From positions 64,263,075 through 64,327,074 of the forward strand of contig NC_088172.1 in the NCBI RefSeq assembly GCF_028769735.1: 64,000 nt of DNA. The letters run 5' to 3'. Source of the stretch: Zonotrichia leucophrys gambelii (taxonomy: Eukaryota > Chordata > Aves > Passeriformes > Passerellidae). Shown in pieces: positions 13,801-24,325 of the stretch. The notes under the pieces are model-generated. The model was not told the DNA's origin. It made no database searches and saw only the letters and a list, made by a program, of their open reading frames with translations. Position numbers and translations under genes: made by a program. Position 1 is the stretch's first letter; each line of letters starts with the position of its first letter.

Positions 13801-14423
13801 TGCCAGCAGGGCCGGTTCTCCAGGGAAGCACGACCTTCTCCTTCGCCCCGGCGGCGTCCGCTCCGGGGGCGCAGCCCGGCCGCGCACCCCGGCCCCGGCA
13901 GCCCCGCCGGGCGGGGCGCCCGCCGCCCCCTCCCGCTCGGGCAAAGCCCCGGGGCGGCCCCGGTACCTGTCAGTCTCCGGCGCTCGGGGTGCGCCAGGGC
14001 CAGCAGCCTGCGAGCCTCGAAGCGCGGCGGAGCGCCCGCAGCCCCCCGCGGCGGCTCCGTGCCCGCCGCGCTGCTCAGGGAGCGCGGGGCGCCGCCCGCC
14101 GCTGCCGCTGCGGCGGGGAGGAGGCGGCGGCGGTAGGACGGGGATCTCGGCGGCAGCGGCGGCAGCAGCAGCAGAGGCGGCGCGGGGTGCGCCCCGCACC
14201 TGCCGGGCGGGAGCGGCGGGGCACGGAGCCCGGCGGCCGCCCGAGCCCAGGGGGGCGGCGCCGCCCGGCACAGCAGCGGCAGCAGCCAGGGCAGGCGCGG
14301 CGCGTAGCCCGCCATGCGGCCGGCGCGGCACCCGAGCTGCTGCTGCGGTCGCAGGTCCCCGCCGCGCGGGTCTGCGGCGGGAGGAGGAGGAGGAGGCGCC
14401 TCCGAGCCGCCGCCGCCGCCCAT
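1726..14423 (-). CDS. ABCB10: ABCB10, mitochondrial ABC half-transporter (5' part, exons 1-6; gene continues past left edge)
   Basis: Join of 14423-13967, 6599-6399, 6044-5842, 4279-4145, 2760-2614 and 1861-1726, read on the minus strand; phases agree at each junction and give 426 codons plus one base. The joined protein follows vertebrate ABCB10 closely: the ERRRLT/AAVGFL junction, [76 protein letters not shown] and the last transmembrane part [13 protein letters not shown]. It covers the presequence and all of the six-helix membrane domain; the Walker A, signature and Walker B parts lie outside the window. In the known family the protein sits in the mitochondrial inner membrane, supports haem synthesis, stabilises mitoferrin-1 in erythroid cells and has been reported to export biliverdin. 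The N-terminus is rich in Ala, Pro, Leu and Arg with no early acidic run, as expected for a presequence. Two in-frame starts are possible, 14423 and 14315. Confidence 0.96.
2614..2760 (-). CDS. ABCB10: ABCB10 exon 5 (intracellular loop 2)
   Basis: 147 bp, 49 codons, CAATGCAG acceptor and GGAGCT/GTAAGT donor. It encodes [20 protein letters not shown], a charged stretch, and [16 protein letters not shown]. Phase 0 at both ends. Confidence 0.95.
4145..4279 (-). CDS. ABCB10: ABCB10 exon 4 (transmembrane helices 3-4)
   Basis: 135 bp, 45 whole codons, CTTCTTCTAG acceptor and ACACAG/GTAACC donor. It encodes [20 protein letters not shown], then [20 protein letters not shown] and AEATQ. Phase 0 at both ends. 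Confidence 0.95.
5842..6044 (-). CDS. ABCB10: ABCB10 exon 3 (intracellular loop 1)
   Basis: 203 bp, TTTTGACAG acceptor and GGAATGATG/GTATGG donor. It encodes [40 protein letters not shown] and [20 protein letters not shown], a coupling-helix region that is nearly invariant in ABCB10. It ends in phase 0. Confidence 0.95.
6399..6599 (-). CDS. ABCB10: ABCB10 exon 2 (transmembrane helices 1-2)
   Basis: 201 bp, flanked by TTTGCAG acceptor and GCAG/GTAAAA donor. It encodes [19 protein letters not shown] (helix 1), a loop with DFTDSLTSL, and [20 protein letters not shown] (helix 2). It starts and ends inside a codon (phase 1 on both sides). Confidence 0.95.
6600..13966 (-). other. ABCB10: ABCB10 intron 1 (7.4 kb)
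   Basis: The longest intron of the gene in this window. Mostly AT-rich, with a more GC-rich patch at about 11640-12250 that has no recognisable coding content. It holds a perfect 12-bp inverted repeat at 10970-11006. Intron 2 (6045-6398) is short and unremarkable. Confidence 0.75.
10970..11006. repeat. Perfect 12-bp inverted repeat with 13-nt loop
   Basis: CTTCTTTAGAGG (10970-10981) and its exact reverse complement CCTCTAAAGAAG (10995-11006) are separated by 13 bases. Pairing stops at both ends. It could form a short hairpin in the ABCB10 pre-mRNA, but is too short for a microRNA precursor. Confidence 0.7.
13967..14423 (-). CDS. ABCB10: ABCB10 exon 1 (mitochondrial presequence)
   Basis: The exon ends at CTGACAG/GTACCG, leaving one base of a split Ala codon. 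From the ATG at 14423 it encodes 152 residues, opening [15 protein letters not shown]. The second in-frame ATG at 14315 opens [19 protein letters not shown], which looks more like a mitochondrial targeting peptide. Neither ATG has a purine at -3 (C in both) and both have G at +4, so I cannot choose between them. The last residues, [17 protein letters not shown], anchor it to ABCB10. The exon is extremely GC-rich, with Ala and Pro runs encoded by GCG/CCG repeats. Confidence 0.88.
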
Positions 14424-14478
14424 GGGCCGGCGGCAGGGAACCCGCGACCGCGCGGGCCCGGCCCGGCCTGCGGCGCGC

Positions 14479-14485
14479 TGATAAG
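14479..14485 (+). promoter_or_regulatory. ABCB10: WGATAR motif upstream of ABCB10
   Basis: TGATAAG, an exact WGATAR match, lies 56 bp upstream of the first in-frame ATG in an otherwise GC-saturated stretch. ABCB10 (ABC-me) was first described as a GATA-1-induced gene in erythroid cells, so the site is plausible. Its use here is inference. Confidence 0.5.
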
Positions 14486-14607
14486 GCTGCGGCTGGCGGC
14501 CTCCTCCCGCCGCCCCGGCCAGCGCCCTCTGCCGCCGCCCGGCCCGGGAAGCGACGGGAGCGGGCCCGGGCCTGCCGAAATGGCGCCCGAGAAGACAGAG
14601 GGGACCT

Positions 14608-14935
14608 CGCTTATGCGTGCAAATATCTCAAAGGCAGGTGCCAAGAGGATGGTGCCAGACTTTTTTCAGTGGTGCCCTGTGAGACAGCGAGGAGCAGTGT
14701 CTGTAACTGAAAGCATAAGAAGTTCCATCTCGGTGTGAGGAAGACCTTTACGTTGAGCAGAGCACTGGAACAGGCTGACTGAGGAGGTCCTGGATTTTTG
14801 CTGTCTGGAGACATTGAAAACCCACCTGGATGTGTTCTTGTGTCACCTGCTCGAGGTGACCCTGCCTTGCCATGGGGTCGGACTCGAAAATCTCCGGCGG
14901 TCCCTTCCAACCCTAACAAGTCTGTGATTGTTTGA
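14608..14935 (+). mobile_element. CR1 LINE 3' fragment next to the ABCB10 promoter
   Basis: Sequence from ATATCTCAAAGGCAGGTGCC to AAGTCTGTGATTGTTTG follows the avian CR1 3' end: the GGAAGTTCCATCTC-like block (here AGAAGTTCCATCTCGGTGTG), GAGCACTGGAACAGGCTG, and the terminal CGGTCCCTTCCAACCCTAAC with a TCTGTGATT-type tail. It is truncated at the 5' end, as is usual for CR1, and contains no intact gene. Confidence 0.88.
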
Positions 14936-15261
14936 GCCTGCCCTGCCCAGTGATGGCAGAGACCCACCGGGAAGGGAAGGGGAGCTGAGGCAGTTGATCC
15001 CAGGAGAAGAAAGCAGGGACTTGGCCCCCTTCCTTGTTCCCCCCTTCCAGGCTTGCATGGGTCACAATGTCTCGAGCTGACTCATGCTGGCCACTGAACC
15101 TTGCCGGCCTGTGTCCATGGGTTTGGTCTTGGTCCAAACAAGGGAAAATGTGCATCCAGAGGAGAGCTGCCTTTTGGGGACACCATGTGCCTGATCCTAT
15201 GCTCAGGCTGGTCTCTAAAGGATTGCTATAAATTGGCCTTATGTGCCCATGCTTGGGCTAG

Positions 15262-15518
15262 AGCCCACAGTATTAGAAGGACTAAAGGGGTCAAATGGAA
15301 AGAGAGGAAATTTAGTATAGATATTAGGAAGAAATTGTTTACTGTGAGGGTGGTGAGATGATACTGCAACAGGTTACTCAGAGAAGTTCTGGATGCCCCA
15401 TCCCTGGAAATGTTAAAGGCCAGTTGGGATGCAGCTCTGATCCAGTAGGAGGTGTCTCTGCCTGTTGCAGGGGGGGTGGGACTAGATGGTCTTTAAGGTC
15501 CCTTCCTACCCCTTTAAC
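15262..15518 (+). mobile_element. CR1 LINE 3' fragment
   Basis: Contains ATATTAGGAAGAAATTGTTT, ACTGTGAGGGTGGTGAGATG, GGATGCCCCATCCCTGGAAA and the terminal ATGGTCTTTAAGGTCCCTTC, all typical of the CR1 3' region in sense orientation. The upstream border is uncertain, and part of 15120-15260 may also belong to it. Confidence 0.88.
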
Positions 15519-15974
15519 GTTACTATTTTTTTTTAATATCACTGCTCAAGGTGCGAACAATTTACCAAACAATCTCCTGCCCCAAACCTGATTTAAGAAA
15601 AAGAAACCAAGTAATAACTTTCCTGAGGCCACACAGTACCTGCAGCCAGAGCAGGGAACCGACTGTCCTGTTTTCCCCACCAGAGTGCCCAGTATAGGGA
15701 TACCTGTACTTTAAGTTTTTGGGTCAAACTTACGTATAAATCAGTTAACATCAGTTTGTGAGACTAGGTTTGCCACAGTGGTTTGAACAATCACACTTTC
15801 AAGTCTACAAATGAGTAAAATTGTATTAAAAGATAACAAGAAAACATAAACAGGCTTTTACTACTGCAAATGATATAGCCAAATTCCCAGTATTTAGGGA
15901 AATCAAGGGGTTAGCACACCCAGCAACAGTGCTGAAGAATGGAGCCTCCTCCTGGGAAAACCACCGTAGCAGTT

Positions 15975-16038
15975 TCCCTTGATATTTGAGTGAATTAGCA
16001 TAGACCTCCCTTGATAATTGAGTGAATTCCCATAAACC
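15975..16038. repeat. Two-unit 32-bp tandem duplication
   Basis: TCCCTTGATATTTGAGTGAA (start of unit 1, 15975) and TCCCTTGATAATTGAGTGAA (start of unit 2, 16007) begin two adjacent 32-bp units that match at 28 of 32 positions. No third unit follows. Confidence 0.75.
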
Positions 16039-16193
16039 TTCCTCGCAGGAGGCGTGCAGTGCAAGGGTAGTAGCTCCACAGGCTCACCCCCGTACCCGGG
16101 TTTCCTCCTTTCCCACACCTAGCCTTCCTGCCCTCCATAATGCTGCTCTCAGGCCCTGCTAGGAGGGCATGGTGTATGTACTGTGTATTAAAT

Positions 16194-16495
16194 CACAGAA
16201 TGGGTCATGCTGAAAAGGACCACGGACGGTCATCTGGCCCAGTCTCCCTGCTCAAGTAGGATCATCCTAGAGCACCTGACACAGGATTGTGTCCAGATGA
16301 TTCTTTGACATCTCCAGAGAGGGAGACCCCACAACCTCTCTGGACAATCTGTTCCAGGTGGAATTTCCCGTGTATCAGTATCTGCCCACTGCCTCACGCC
16401 CTATTGCTTGGCACCACCGAGAAGAGCCTGGCTGAATCCTCTTCGCACCCCCTTTAGCTATTTACACACATGAATGAGGCCCCTCTCAGTGGTGT
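16194..16495 (-). mobile_element. CR1 LINE fragment, minus orientation
   Basis: Begins TCACAGAATGGGTCATGCTG and continues with the complement of the CR1 3' region: ACCTCTCTGGACAATCTGTT, then CCAGTATCTGCCCACT-like text. In the CR1 sense it runs leftward. It directly borders the GC-rich patch that follows. Confidence 0.8.
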
Positions 16496-16499
16496 CTTT

Positions 16500-16880
16500 A
16501 GCCGCAATCCCGTAGCCATTTCCCAGCGCTCGGGGGCCCTCACGGCAGCCCGGCCGGTGTTACCGCGGCGCGCCGGGCGCGGAGGCCGCCAGGGGGCAGG
16601 GCCCGGCCTGCGCGGGGCGCCTGTGGGCGCCGCTTCCCGCGCCGAGCTCCCGGGGGCCGGCCGAGCCGGGCGGGGCGCTCTCCCTGTGAGGGGCGGTGGG
16701 GGTTGTGTGCAGCCTGGGCTGCGCTCTCCCCGTGCCCAGGTTTAGGGCGATTTTTTTTTTTTTTTTAGTAATTCTCTCCCGTTGGAAAAGGCAGTGCAGC
16801 GCGTGGCCGCTTCCCGCGGGACAGGAGAGGGCCCGGGCGGCGCCTTTCGGCGAGATAGTCCCGACCGAACCCGCGTTTCC
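16500..16880. promoter_or_regulatory. Orphan CpG-rich patch with CTCF-like motif
   Basis: A stretch of about 350 bp with many CpGs (for example CCGCGGCGCGCCGGGCGCGG), ending in a T-run at 16751-16766. No recognisable coding exon starts here. It lies about 2.1 kb upstream of ABCB10 and 7.5 kb beyond the 3' end of TAF5L. CCGCCAGGGGGCAGG at 16586-16600 matches the CTCF core with one mismatch. It could be an insulator, an enhancer, or the promoter of an unannotated noncoding RNA. Confidence 0.5.
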
Positions 16881-16907
16881 AAACGGAGGGGCGGAATCAA
16901 TCGGTTT

Positions 16908-17240
16908 GACCTCTGCGGTCGTCAGGTCCAACCTACGACCAAACATCACCCTGTCAATTAGACCATGTGCCACATCCAGTCGTTCCTTAAACACCTCCAG
17001 GGACAGTGAACTCCACCGCCTCCCTGGGCAGCCGATTCCAGTGTCTAATCACCCTTTCTGTGAAGAAATTGCTCCTAGTGTCCAGCTTTAAACCGCCCGT
17101 GGCACAGCTGAAGACTGTGTCCTCTTGTCCTGTCGCTGACTTCCTGGGAGAAGAAGCCATCTCCCGCCTGGCTACACCTTCCTTGCAGGTGGTTGTAGAG
17201 AGTGATAAGGTCACCCCTGAGCCTCCTGTAGGCTAAACAA
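16908..17240 (-). mobile_element. CR1 LINE fragment, minus orientation
   Basis: The text CCTTAAACACCTCCAGGGAC, AATCACCCTTTCTGTGAAGA, CACAGCTGAAGACTGTGTCC and TCTTGTCCTGTCGCTGACTT is the reverse complement of a well-known avian CR1 3' segment. It is less diverged than the other copies here. Confidence 0.9.
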
Positions 17241-20200
17241 CCTAGTTTTGGAAAACTGCAGGTGTAGTTTTGGGGCAACACTACACAAGGCTGTTAAAGG
17301 GAGAAACACTCAAATAGTGCATTTTAGTGAGAGGGTTGGTGAACTGACCCTGCTGTGGCCTGAGGAGCCTGACGCCACTGCAGGCTGTGTGCCATGATGT
17401 CCCCCAGCACTGCGTCCTCCACACCTGCCCCAGGGTGGCTGCCCCCATCTCGGAGGGCTGGGGATTAAATGGGGTCTGGGACACAGGACAGAGCAAACTT
17501 CAAACCTGGGTGTGATGCCAAGGGCCAGGGCCTTGCCAGAACTGCTGCAGCACTGGCCCGTGTGGGGTGCTGGAAGGTGCAGAGGGGAAACCCAGTGAAT
17601 GCAGGGGAGGATACAGGTGAAAGCACCACAAGATGGGCACACCCTTCTTGTTTGTGTCTTGCAGTGAAGCTTCAGGTGCTGTTAAACCTGTGCTGTCCCC
17701 AGGTTATCTGACTGGGTGTACGAAAGCTGATGGGGTTAGATGTTGTAGATTAAACTACAAACTTTAAATTTCTATTTAGTTATATGTTACTGAAATAGTT
17801 TTGCAGCCTCTGCATCTTCAGGGAGAGAAAAACAGGCACTTCAGGACAAAAGTTTTTGCATTGAGCGAAGCAAACAATACAAAAGCAACAGAGCATTGAA
17901 ATCCCATAATACATGTTGTTTCAAAGAGCCGTTTAAAGGAAAATGAAACATTTCCATTGTGAAATTAAACCTGAATGAAGCATGCAGTTCCCAGTGTACC
18001 CGAGCAGTGAGGTGTGCAGGGTGGGGCTCTGGCATCTCTGCATGTAGATGTCACTAAAATTGTGTGTGATCTCTCTGTGCAGTAAAACTATCCATGGAGA
18101 CACAAACAGTGCTTCAGAAAGGCAGGTTCTCAGCATGTTTATCCTATGCTGGTTGCAGGATGAGGGCTGTCGGAAAACCCAGGATGTTTTCTCTTGAGAG
18201 ACTTTGGGGAAGTGAGACTTATGGTTAAATAATTTTAAAAAGAAAAGAGAAAGCCAAGCACTTCCTACCTCCTGCACGTCAAGATCTGCCTAGCAAAGGC
18301 ACCAGAAAGTTTAGGTGCAGCACAGCTTTATACTCCTGTTTGGTTTAGGCTTTATTTCTGAGTTAAAAAATAATATATAAACACACAATCACCTACAAAC
18401 TCACAGATGGTTCCACAGTCATCCTAAATGGTCATGAAATATTTGCACTAGTGGAGTGGAGTTGCCAGGGGGGAAGAGAGTGCCTAAAATTCTGGCTATT
18501 CTTTTCCAGTCTGTTAACTGCATGCAGATTGCTCTGCTATTGCCTTAAGCAAAAATGGCAAAAAGCAGCAGCAGTCCTGCACATGTCTCCAGCTAAGCTA
18601 GTCACCAATTAAAAAAAAAAAAAAAAAAAGCTGTGCAAACATGCCTTGTTTCAACTGCTGTAATGGGCTGAAGTTGTGATGTGTTACCCTAAAATACTCC
18701 AAAGTGACACGTGCACTCACGACTCCAGTCCCTGGGAGCGAATGTTTAGGGCTTGGCAGATTCCTGCTGTTGAAGTACATGCAGCTCCGGAAGGATCTGT
18801 GCTAGTTCTAAAGGGCAGCTTGTCAGTACATGAGTTTTGTTGTGCTTTTCTGGATGCCAGACAATTGGCCATTCTCCACATGCAGTTGGCACTAGTTTGT
18901 CTGGAGTTGTCTTACAGCATGACCTCAGTTTATCACCACAGTGGCACACAGCAGCTTCTGCCCTTATTTGCCCTGTCCCTCTCCATGAACTACAAAGCAC
19001 TAGTGGCTGTTGCAAAGCCAGGCACAGGTAGTATCACTGCTGTCCAGGGAACAAGAAACACCTTTTGGCAGGAGTGGTTTGTTATCTAGCAGCCTTTCTC
19101 CCCTTAGTGTCCACCTACCTCAGTTCCTTCCAGGAACTTCCCAAGATTCGTGTGCAATCCAGCCTTTGGATATTTCAGTGGGGCATTGCTGTATCTATGA
19201 ATAGAGCTACGGCGCTCACAGCTGTGTAGGTAGCCCGCTTGCCTAAGTGTAAAAATGGAGTCGGATTTGGCAGCTTCCAAATTATGGGTAGGGGGTTCAA
19301 GATAGCCCTGAATATCCCAAAGAATATCCCAAGATCAAAGGTTTCTTTCAGATAGAAACAGGCAATTCAGTCTGCTACAACCTACCTCTGTTAAATAATT
19401 TTAAGCCACAGGAAAACCAAACAAAACAATAAAAAAAGTAAATAAAAATCGAACAAACAAAATAACAACAAACAAGAAACACCCCAACCCAAATCCCAGG
19501 CTTGATATTTACAGGCCATTTACAAGGAATGCAGGGTGATCATTTTAATTAGCTGCCTGACCAGACCAGCCCCACTGCTGCCCTACTAGGGCTGCTGGAG
19601 TAAATGTTGATGCATGATGTGTGGCAGTGAACAGGAGCATCGCTACTCTGTTGGGGAGTGATAGCAAAGAAATAGAACTGGATACCATCACGATCCTTGT
19701 CTTGTGCCCTAACACTCATGACTCCTGGAGCTGCCTCCCTTGCCACTCTCCAGAGCTGGGATAGCGATTCCAGCATACCTCCTCCCTCTGGCAGCCCGGT
19801 AGAGGGATTAGGATGGAGTTACTTCCTCCTGTTCTCAGGCAAAGTGTCAGAGGAGCACTGCCCATGTGCTTGTACAGCACTAAACACTATAAAGCCCAGC
19901 TGTTAGCTGACCTCCCATCTGTATATGCTAAAATATTGTTACCAGGCATGTCATAAACAGAAGACCACAACTGCAATGAAGATCACAAGTGTGTGCAGAG
20001 AAGACAATTTTATCCTAAAAGGAACTGGACTAGGCAGGAAATCAGGGCTACTGATAAAGTAGGCTTCTGAAATTGTCTCTTTCCTCCCCTAACCCTCAGC
20101 TTAATGCAAGAGTAACGCTTGTAATAGCAAGTTATAGAAATAACTTCTACAGCTACTTGTCCCGAGAGACTGCTTCTTCAGGATAACACACAGTAGATAA

Positions 20201-22036
20201 CACTTTGCCTTAAACCGTGCACTTGGAATGTAGCACCTTCTCTGTTCACCTGCTGCTCAGTGCTGTTGTATAGCAGTGTCCATGAAACAGAAAGCCACAC
20301 AGAGGTTTAAAATTGTTGCCAAAAATTACAAGTCCAGAGGAAAGGTTTTATTAGTATTTTGAACTTGAAGTACACTGAGCAGGGTGAACGTTGTTATTTC
20401 AGTCAGTTTGGGCTCCTATCCAGTACTTAAAAAAAACCACCAACCCATAGCTGATGTGCAACATGCCAGGATAGTCTTTGGCAAGGGACATCCAGGCACT
20501 TAATTTTACTGTCACATTGGTCTCTTGCAGTGGTACAGTTTTAGAGCCTGGCTCACCATGAGCAACTAGACACCACTCAGAAGAAAGGCCATTTCAGGAC
20601 TTTTTTGAAGAACCCACAGAGCCCAGAGGTCTAACAAAAGGCAGCAAGTGTTGAAATAAGGTTAGCAACATGGTCTGACATCTTTTGCAAACCCAAAAGA
20701 TGTGTTAATGGAAATACCATTTCTGTAAAATGTTTTTAGACCTAAAAACACTTCAAAGTGACAATCTTTTCACAAAGTGACAAGAATGGGGAGGAATAAG
20801 ATGAACTTTACCATTTCAGGAATTAAGACATTTAGACTGAACAGGGTGGCAGCATGCTGCTTGGGAGATGCCTGTGTTGAAAGTGAGAAGGGAAACTTTA
20901 GTCTAGACCTGTGAATAGGTGTAGCAATTTATTAGAGCACATACCTTTCCTTTCCTCAGTATTCAGTGACTAAGCATGGACTTTTACCTTAGCTTTGTCT
21001 ATACCTGCTGTGGCCTGGACTACCTTACACCTGGAAAGGGGTTTTGCTCTTCATTGTCTTTTCCAATTCAAGAGGTTAGGGAACAGAACAAAATTATCAG
21101 ATAGCAAATGTCAAAATCAAGGAAATATTTTTACCCCCTCATAAAATCAAGGTGTAGAACTTCTTGCTGCAGCAAACTGTGGAAGAAGCTACAAGTATAT
21201 AGGTGATTAATAAAAGAGCTAAGTGCATCAGCAGCTACATAGCATGCAGTGCCAGGGTTCTACTATAGCAAACCCCAAACCCCAGCACACGTAACTGTGA
21301 GAAGACGGGATTCTGTAAACCAGAAAAGGATCGCTGTCTGTCCTCTGAGTATCTCCTGACAGCCACTGGCACTGCATGCAGCACCTCGTGCCCTGTGCAT
21401 CATCCAGGAGGCACATGAAGTAAAAGTTTTGCAGGGGAAGGAGGACCCAGTTACCCAGCTGAGAACTATGCTGCACATGGACACACAGACTGCAAGATCC
21501 TGCTATGATGTTTCTTAACATTTGAGTGCTTAACTATGTCAACTTAAGTGCTTTTGTGGTTTTTGCTATATATTTAGAATAGGAAGTGGTCCATGCAAGT
21601 ATACTTATTTCTGAACTAGATAGCTAATAGAGACTACAGTCCAAATTTTGCTAGACTTTATGGTATTCCTTCCTTCCACTCATACTTTTCACCCAATTCT
21701 GCCTTAAAATTCAGCCTGTCAATCAACTGCAGACACTTTTCACAGTTTAGATTATTTCCTAGCTTCCTTCATAGAGCACCAAAAACTCTCCACACAGTAC
21801 ATTGCTGCTTATATGTTTGAAGCATGCAAGTAATGATCGTTTTTCCAACAATTCAGGAACCACTTTTACATCTTTTAGCCTATGTGCATATAACAGGATT
21901 TGCTTCTGAAGTCTCGTTACCTTTGTCACTTCTACATGCAATACTTCACAGCAACCCAAGTAGTAATAAGCCCAATTCTGCTGTAGAAGTAAGATGTTAA
22001 AGGGAAACTTTGTTCTCAGCCCATCTCACTCTTACT

Positions 22037-22085
22037 TCTGCCCCCTACTCTTTCCCCCTCTCTCCTCCCCTCCCCTCCCCTTTTG
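22037..22085. repeat. Polypyrimidine tract (CCCCTC/CTCCCC-rich)
   Basis: An almost pure C/T stretch with tandem-like CCCCTCCC units, a simple low-complexity sequence between genes. Confidence 0.6.
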
Positions 22086-23124
22086 GTTGTTTGCTCTCCT
22101 TCAGGACCAAAACTCCAGCTGCTCTAAATCTAAACACTGCTCAGAACATATGGCAACCAACAGCAAAATGAGTTCCAGTGAGCACTGGTGGGCCATATCC
22201 TTCCTGGGTATTCACATAGGCATTCAGCCAAAACAGTCATTTCACAATAAAATCTTTGGGCTAGAATCTACAGAATCCAGCAGACCACTCAAAACAATTA
22301 GAGAGATTACTGCAGGTTGAAAAATACCATGTGTTTGGTCAGTATTGACTCAACAGAGCTGAAGGAGGTCTCTCTAGAGACTTGCATAGCACAAAGAATC
22401 AGCAACACTACTGTCTTCCATACATTTTTCCTCAACATGCCCAAGCCTGGTCTGGGATTAAGCTGCTTCACACTTCTGATATGCAACCATCAGAAGATCA
22501 GCAGTGCCATTCAACTCCAAGGGGTACAGAGGGGTTTCTGGTACTCCCAGCATGAGCTGCAGCACATGCCGGGGTTAATGTCAGAAAGGTCAAACACTTG
22601 TCTGGTAAAAAATTTTTGTAGCTTACTGTTTTGTAAATACACAATAAAATAAAATGGCAACTGTGAGTTGTTGTCTAAACTCTTAGAATGTTTAGACATC
22701 CAAGAGAATTTTCTCATGAAAATGCAGCAGGGCTGAGGGAAGCTGATGGGAATTATCATTTAATACCCACAGTCTGTCTAGAAGACAGCTGCTTGAAAGA
22801 GGCATTTTGACACATCAAACCACAAAGTAAAGGTCATGTAGTACTACAGACTGAGGCCTTCAGGTGCAGTGCTAACCTCAGGGGGTACCTAGATCCTCCC
22901 CATACATATCAGCTGGCCTACAAAGCTGTATCAATATCCCATTCCATGATGTGTCCCATCAGCTCTGTGGAAAGCAAGCAGGGTGATATCAAAACAGCAT
23001 CAAGTGAGCGAGACCACCAGATTCAGCCTCCAAGGGCATCTGTCTCATGCAGTGTAGGGGAAGCTGCTGCCCTCTTCTTCTCATACATGTCAGAGTGAAC
23101 TTCCCAGAAAGGGACCAAACAATT

Positions 23125-24080
23125 TTTATTCTTCTTTTTAAACTAAATGCTTTTAATAGAAAACAAAATACAAAATAACTCTTTCCAGAAAGCAGAAATA
23201 TTTAATCTCTCCAAATGACAAACTAGAACGTGCTTTTTCTGCAGATCCTTGTAAATGCTGATGATTTATCTCACAAAATGTTCATGAAACCGGTATTGCA
23301 ACATTTGAGAAAAATCCAACACTGGCAGAGCTGCCTCTGTGTACACACAATAATTTATTAATACTATTTTTCCCATGTCACTTTGTGTGTTTCTCCTCAT
23401 CCCCCTCTCCCTAGACTGCCAACTTCCATTTATGGAAATCTTTCTGTGAGGTGCAGTGGTGGGTTGCCATGCCCTGCTTCCATTAGGAGGCCAAACGTGG
23501 CTGTTTCCATTCTATGGTGCCCTCCCTCCAGACAAGGCAAGTTGTTTGTTATTCTTAAAGCCACCACTCTGTCCTCACTGTCCTCCCATTGTCAAAACAC
23601 AGTGCAACCAGAGTCAGAAAATTTCCTAATTAATGGAACATAAATACACATAATCACAGCTAGTACCAGGAACCAAAACCCAAACAACAATGCAGAGATG
23701 GGCCCCAACTGAGGTCAGATTTCCTTGCCCTTACTGAAAAAGAACAAGGGTATTTTCTACTTATTTAGTCCAAAATATTCCGGAAGTGCTATAGGGAGCT
23801 GAAATAGTTAGGACTACTATCACTGTAGAAAATACATAATGTTCTTTTAATAGAAGGGTCTTAAAAATGCTGGTCCTCTGCAATACCAGGAAAGCAAAAG
23901 CAAAATAAAACAAAAACCACTGAGCCAGTAGTTCTCCACACACTCAAGCCGAATTAACAGTAGATAAGATGTGCCCATCAATCAATGAAGGATATTTAAG
24001 TGCAGGTCACCAGCTTATCTGGTTGGCAGTTTCACTTGTCTGGGCCAGGCTTTCAGTTTCCTCAAGTTACTGGATTTATT
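23125..24080 (-). terminator. TAF5L: Candidate TAF5L polyadenylation signals
   Basis: On the minus strand downstream of the TAF5L stop, AATAAA hexamers occur at 24080-24075, near 23355-23350, and at 23130-23125. The most distal would give a 3' UTR of about 1.2 kb. The sequence alone does not tell which is used. Confidence 0.35.
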
Positions 24081-24325
24081 CCCCTTTTTCCCATTCCTAA
24101 AAGTACAAAGTTAAAATGTGTATGTATTTTCATCAATCCTCCTTTTTTTCCTTATTCTGTTCAACAGCACAGGCGTTTTTGTGACATCTTAAAGCATTTG
24201 CATCACTCTGAACATGCCTTTCAAGGGGGCAGAGGAAGAGAAGTGTTTCACAGTCAGTAATCTCAGTTTGCAATGGACTCTGGCATACAAGACACCCACC
24301 CACTTCCCTAAGACAAAAAGCAAAA

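Larger units (their letters stand above)
13790..14600 (-). promoter_or_regulatory. ABCB10: ABCB10 CpG island promoter
   Basis: A dense block of CpG-rich sequence covers exon 1 and about 180 bp upstream of it, ending abruptly where a CR1 fragment starts. No TATA box was seen at an obvious place. It holds a GATA motif at 14479-14485, a CTCF-like motif on the minus strand (about 14523-14538) and AAATGGCGCC at about 14578-14587, which resembles a YY1 site. The transcription start was not located. Confidence 0.75.
17241..24325. other. ABCB10-TAF5L intergenic region
   Basis: About 7 kb without a supported protein-coding gene. It holds an A-run at 18610-18629, an A-rich stretch at about 19410-19490 and a C/T-rich tract at 22037-22085. 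Its right end must contain the TAF5L 3' UTR, whose end is not fixed. The reading frames present are short, scattered and match nothing I know. Confidence 0.7.

Noticed and set aside
13738..14710. Several long overlapping frames on both strands in the ABCB10 CpG island
   Set aside because: GC-rich DNA has few stop codons. Only the minus-strand frame ending ERRRLT is supported by homology and splicing.
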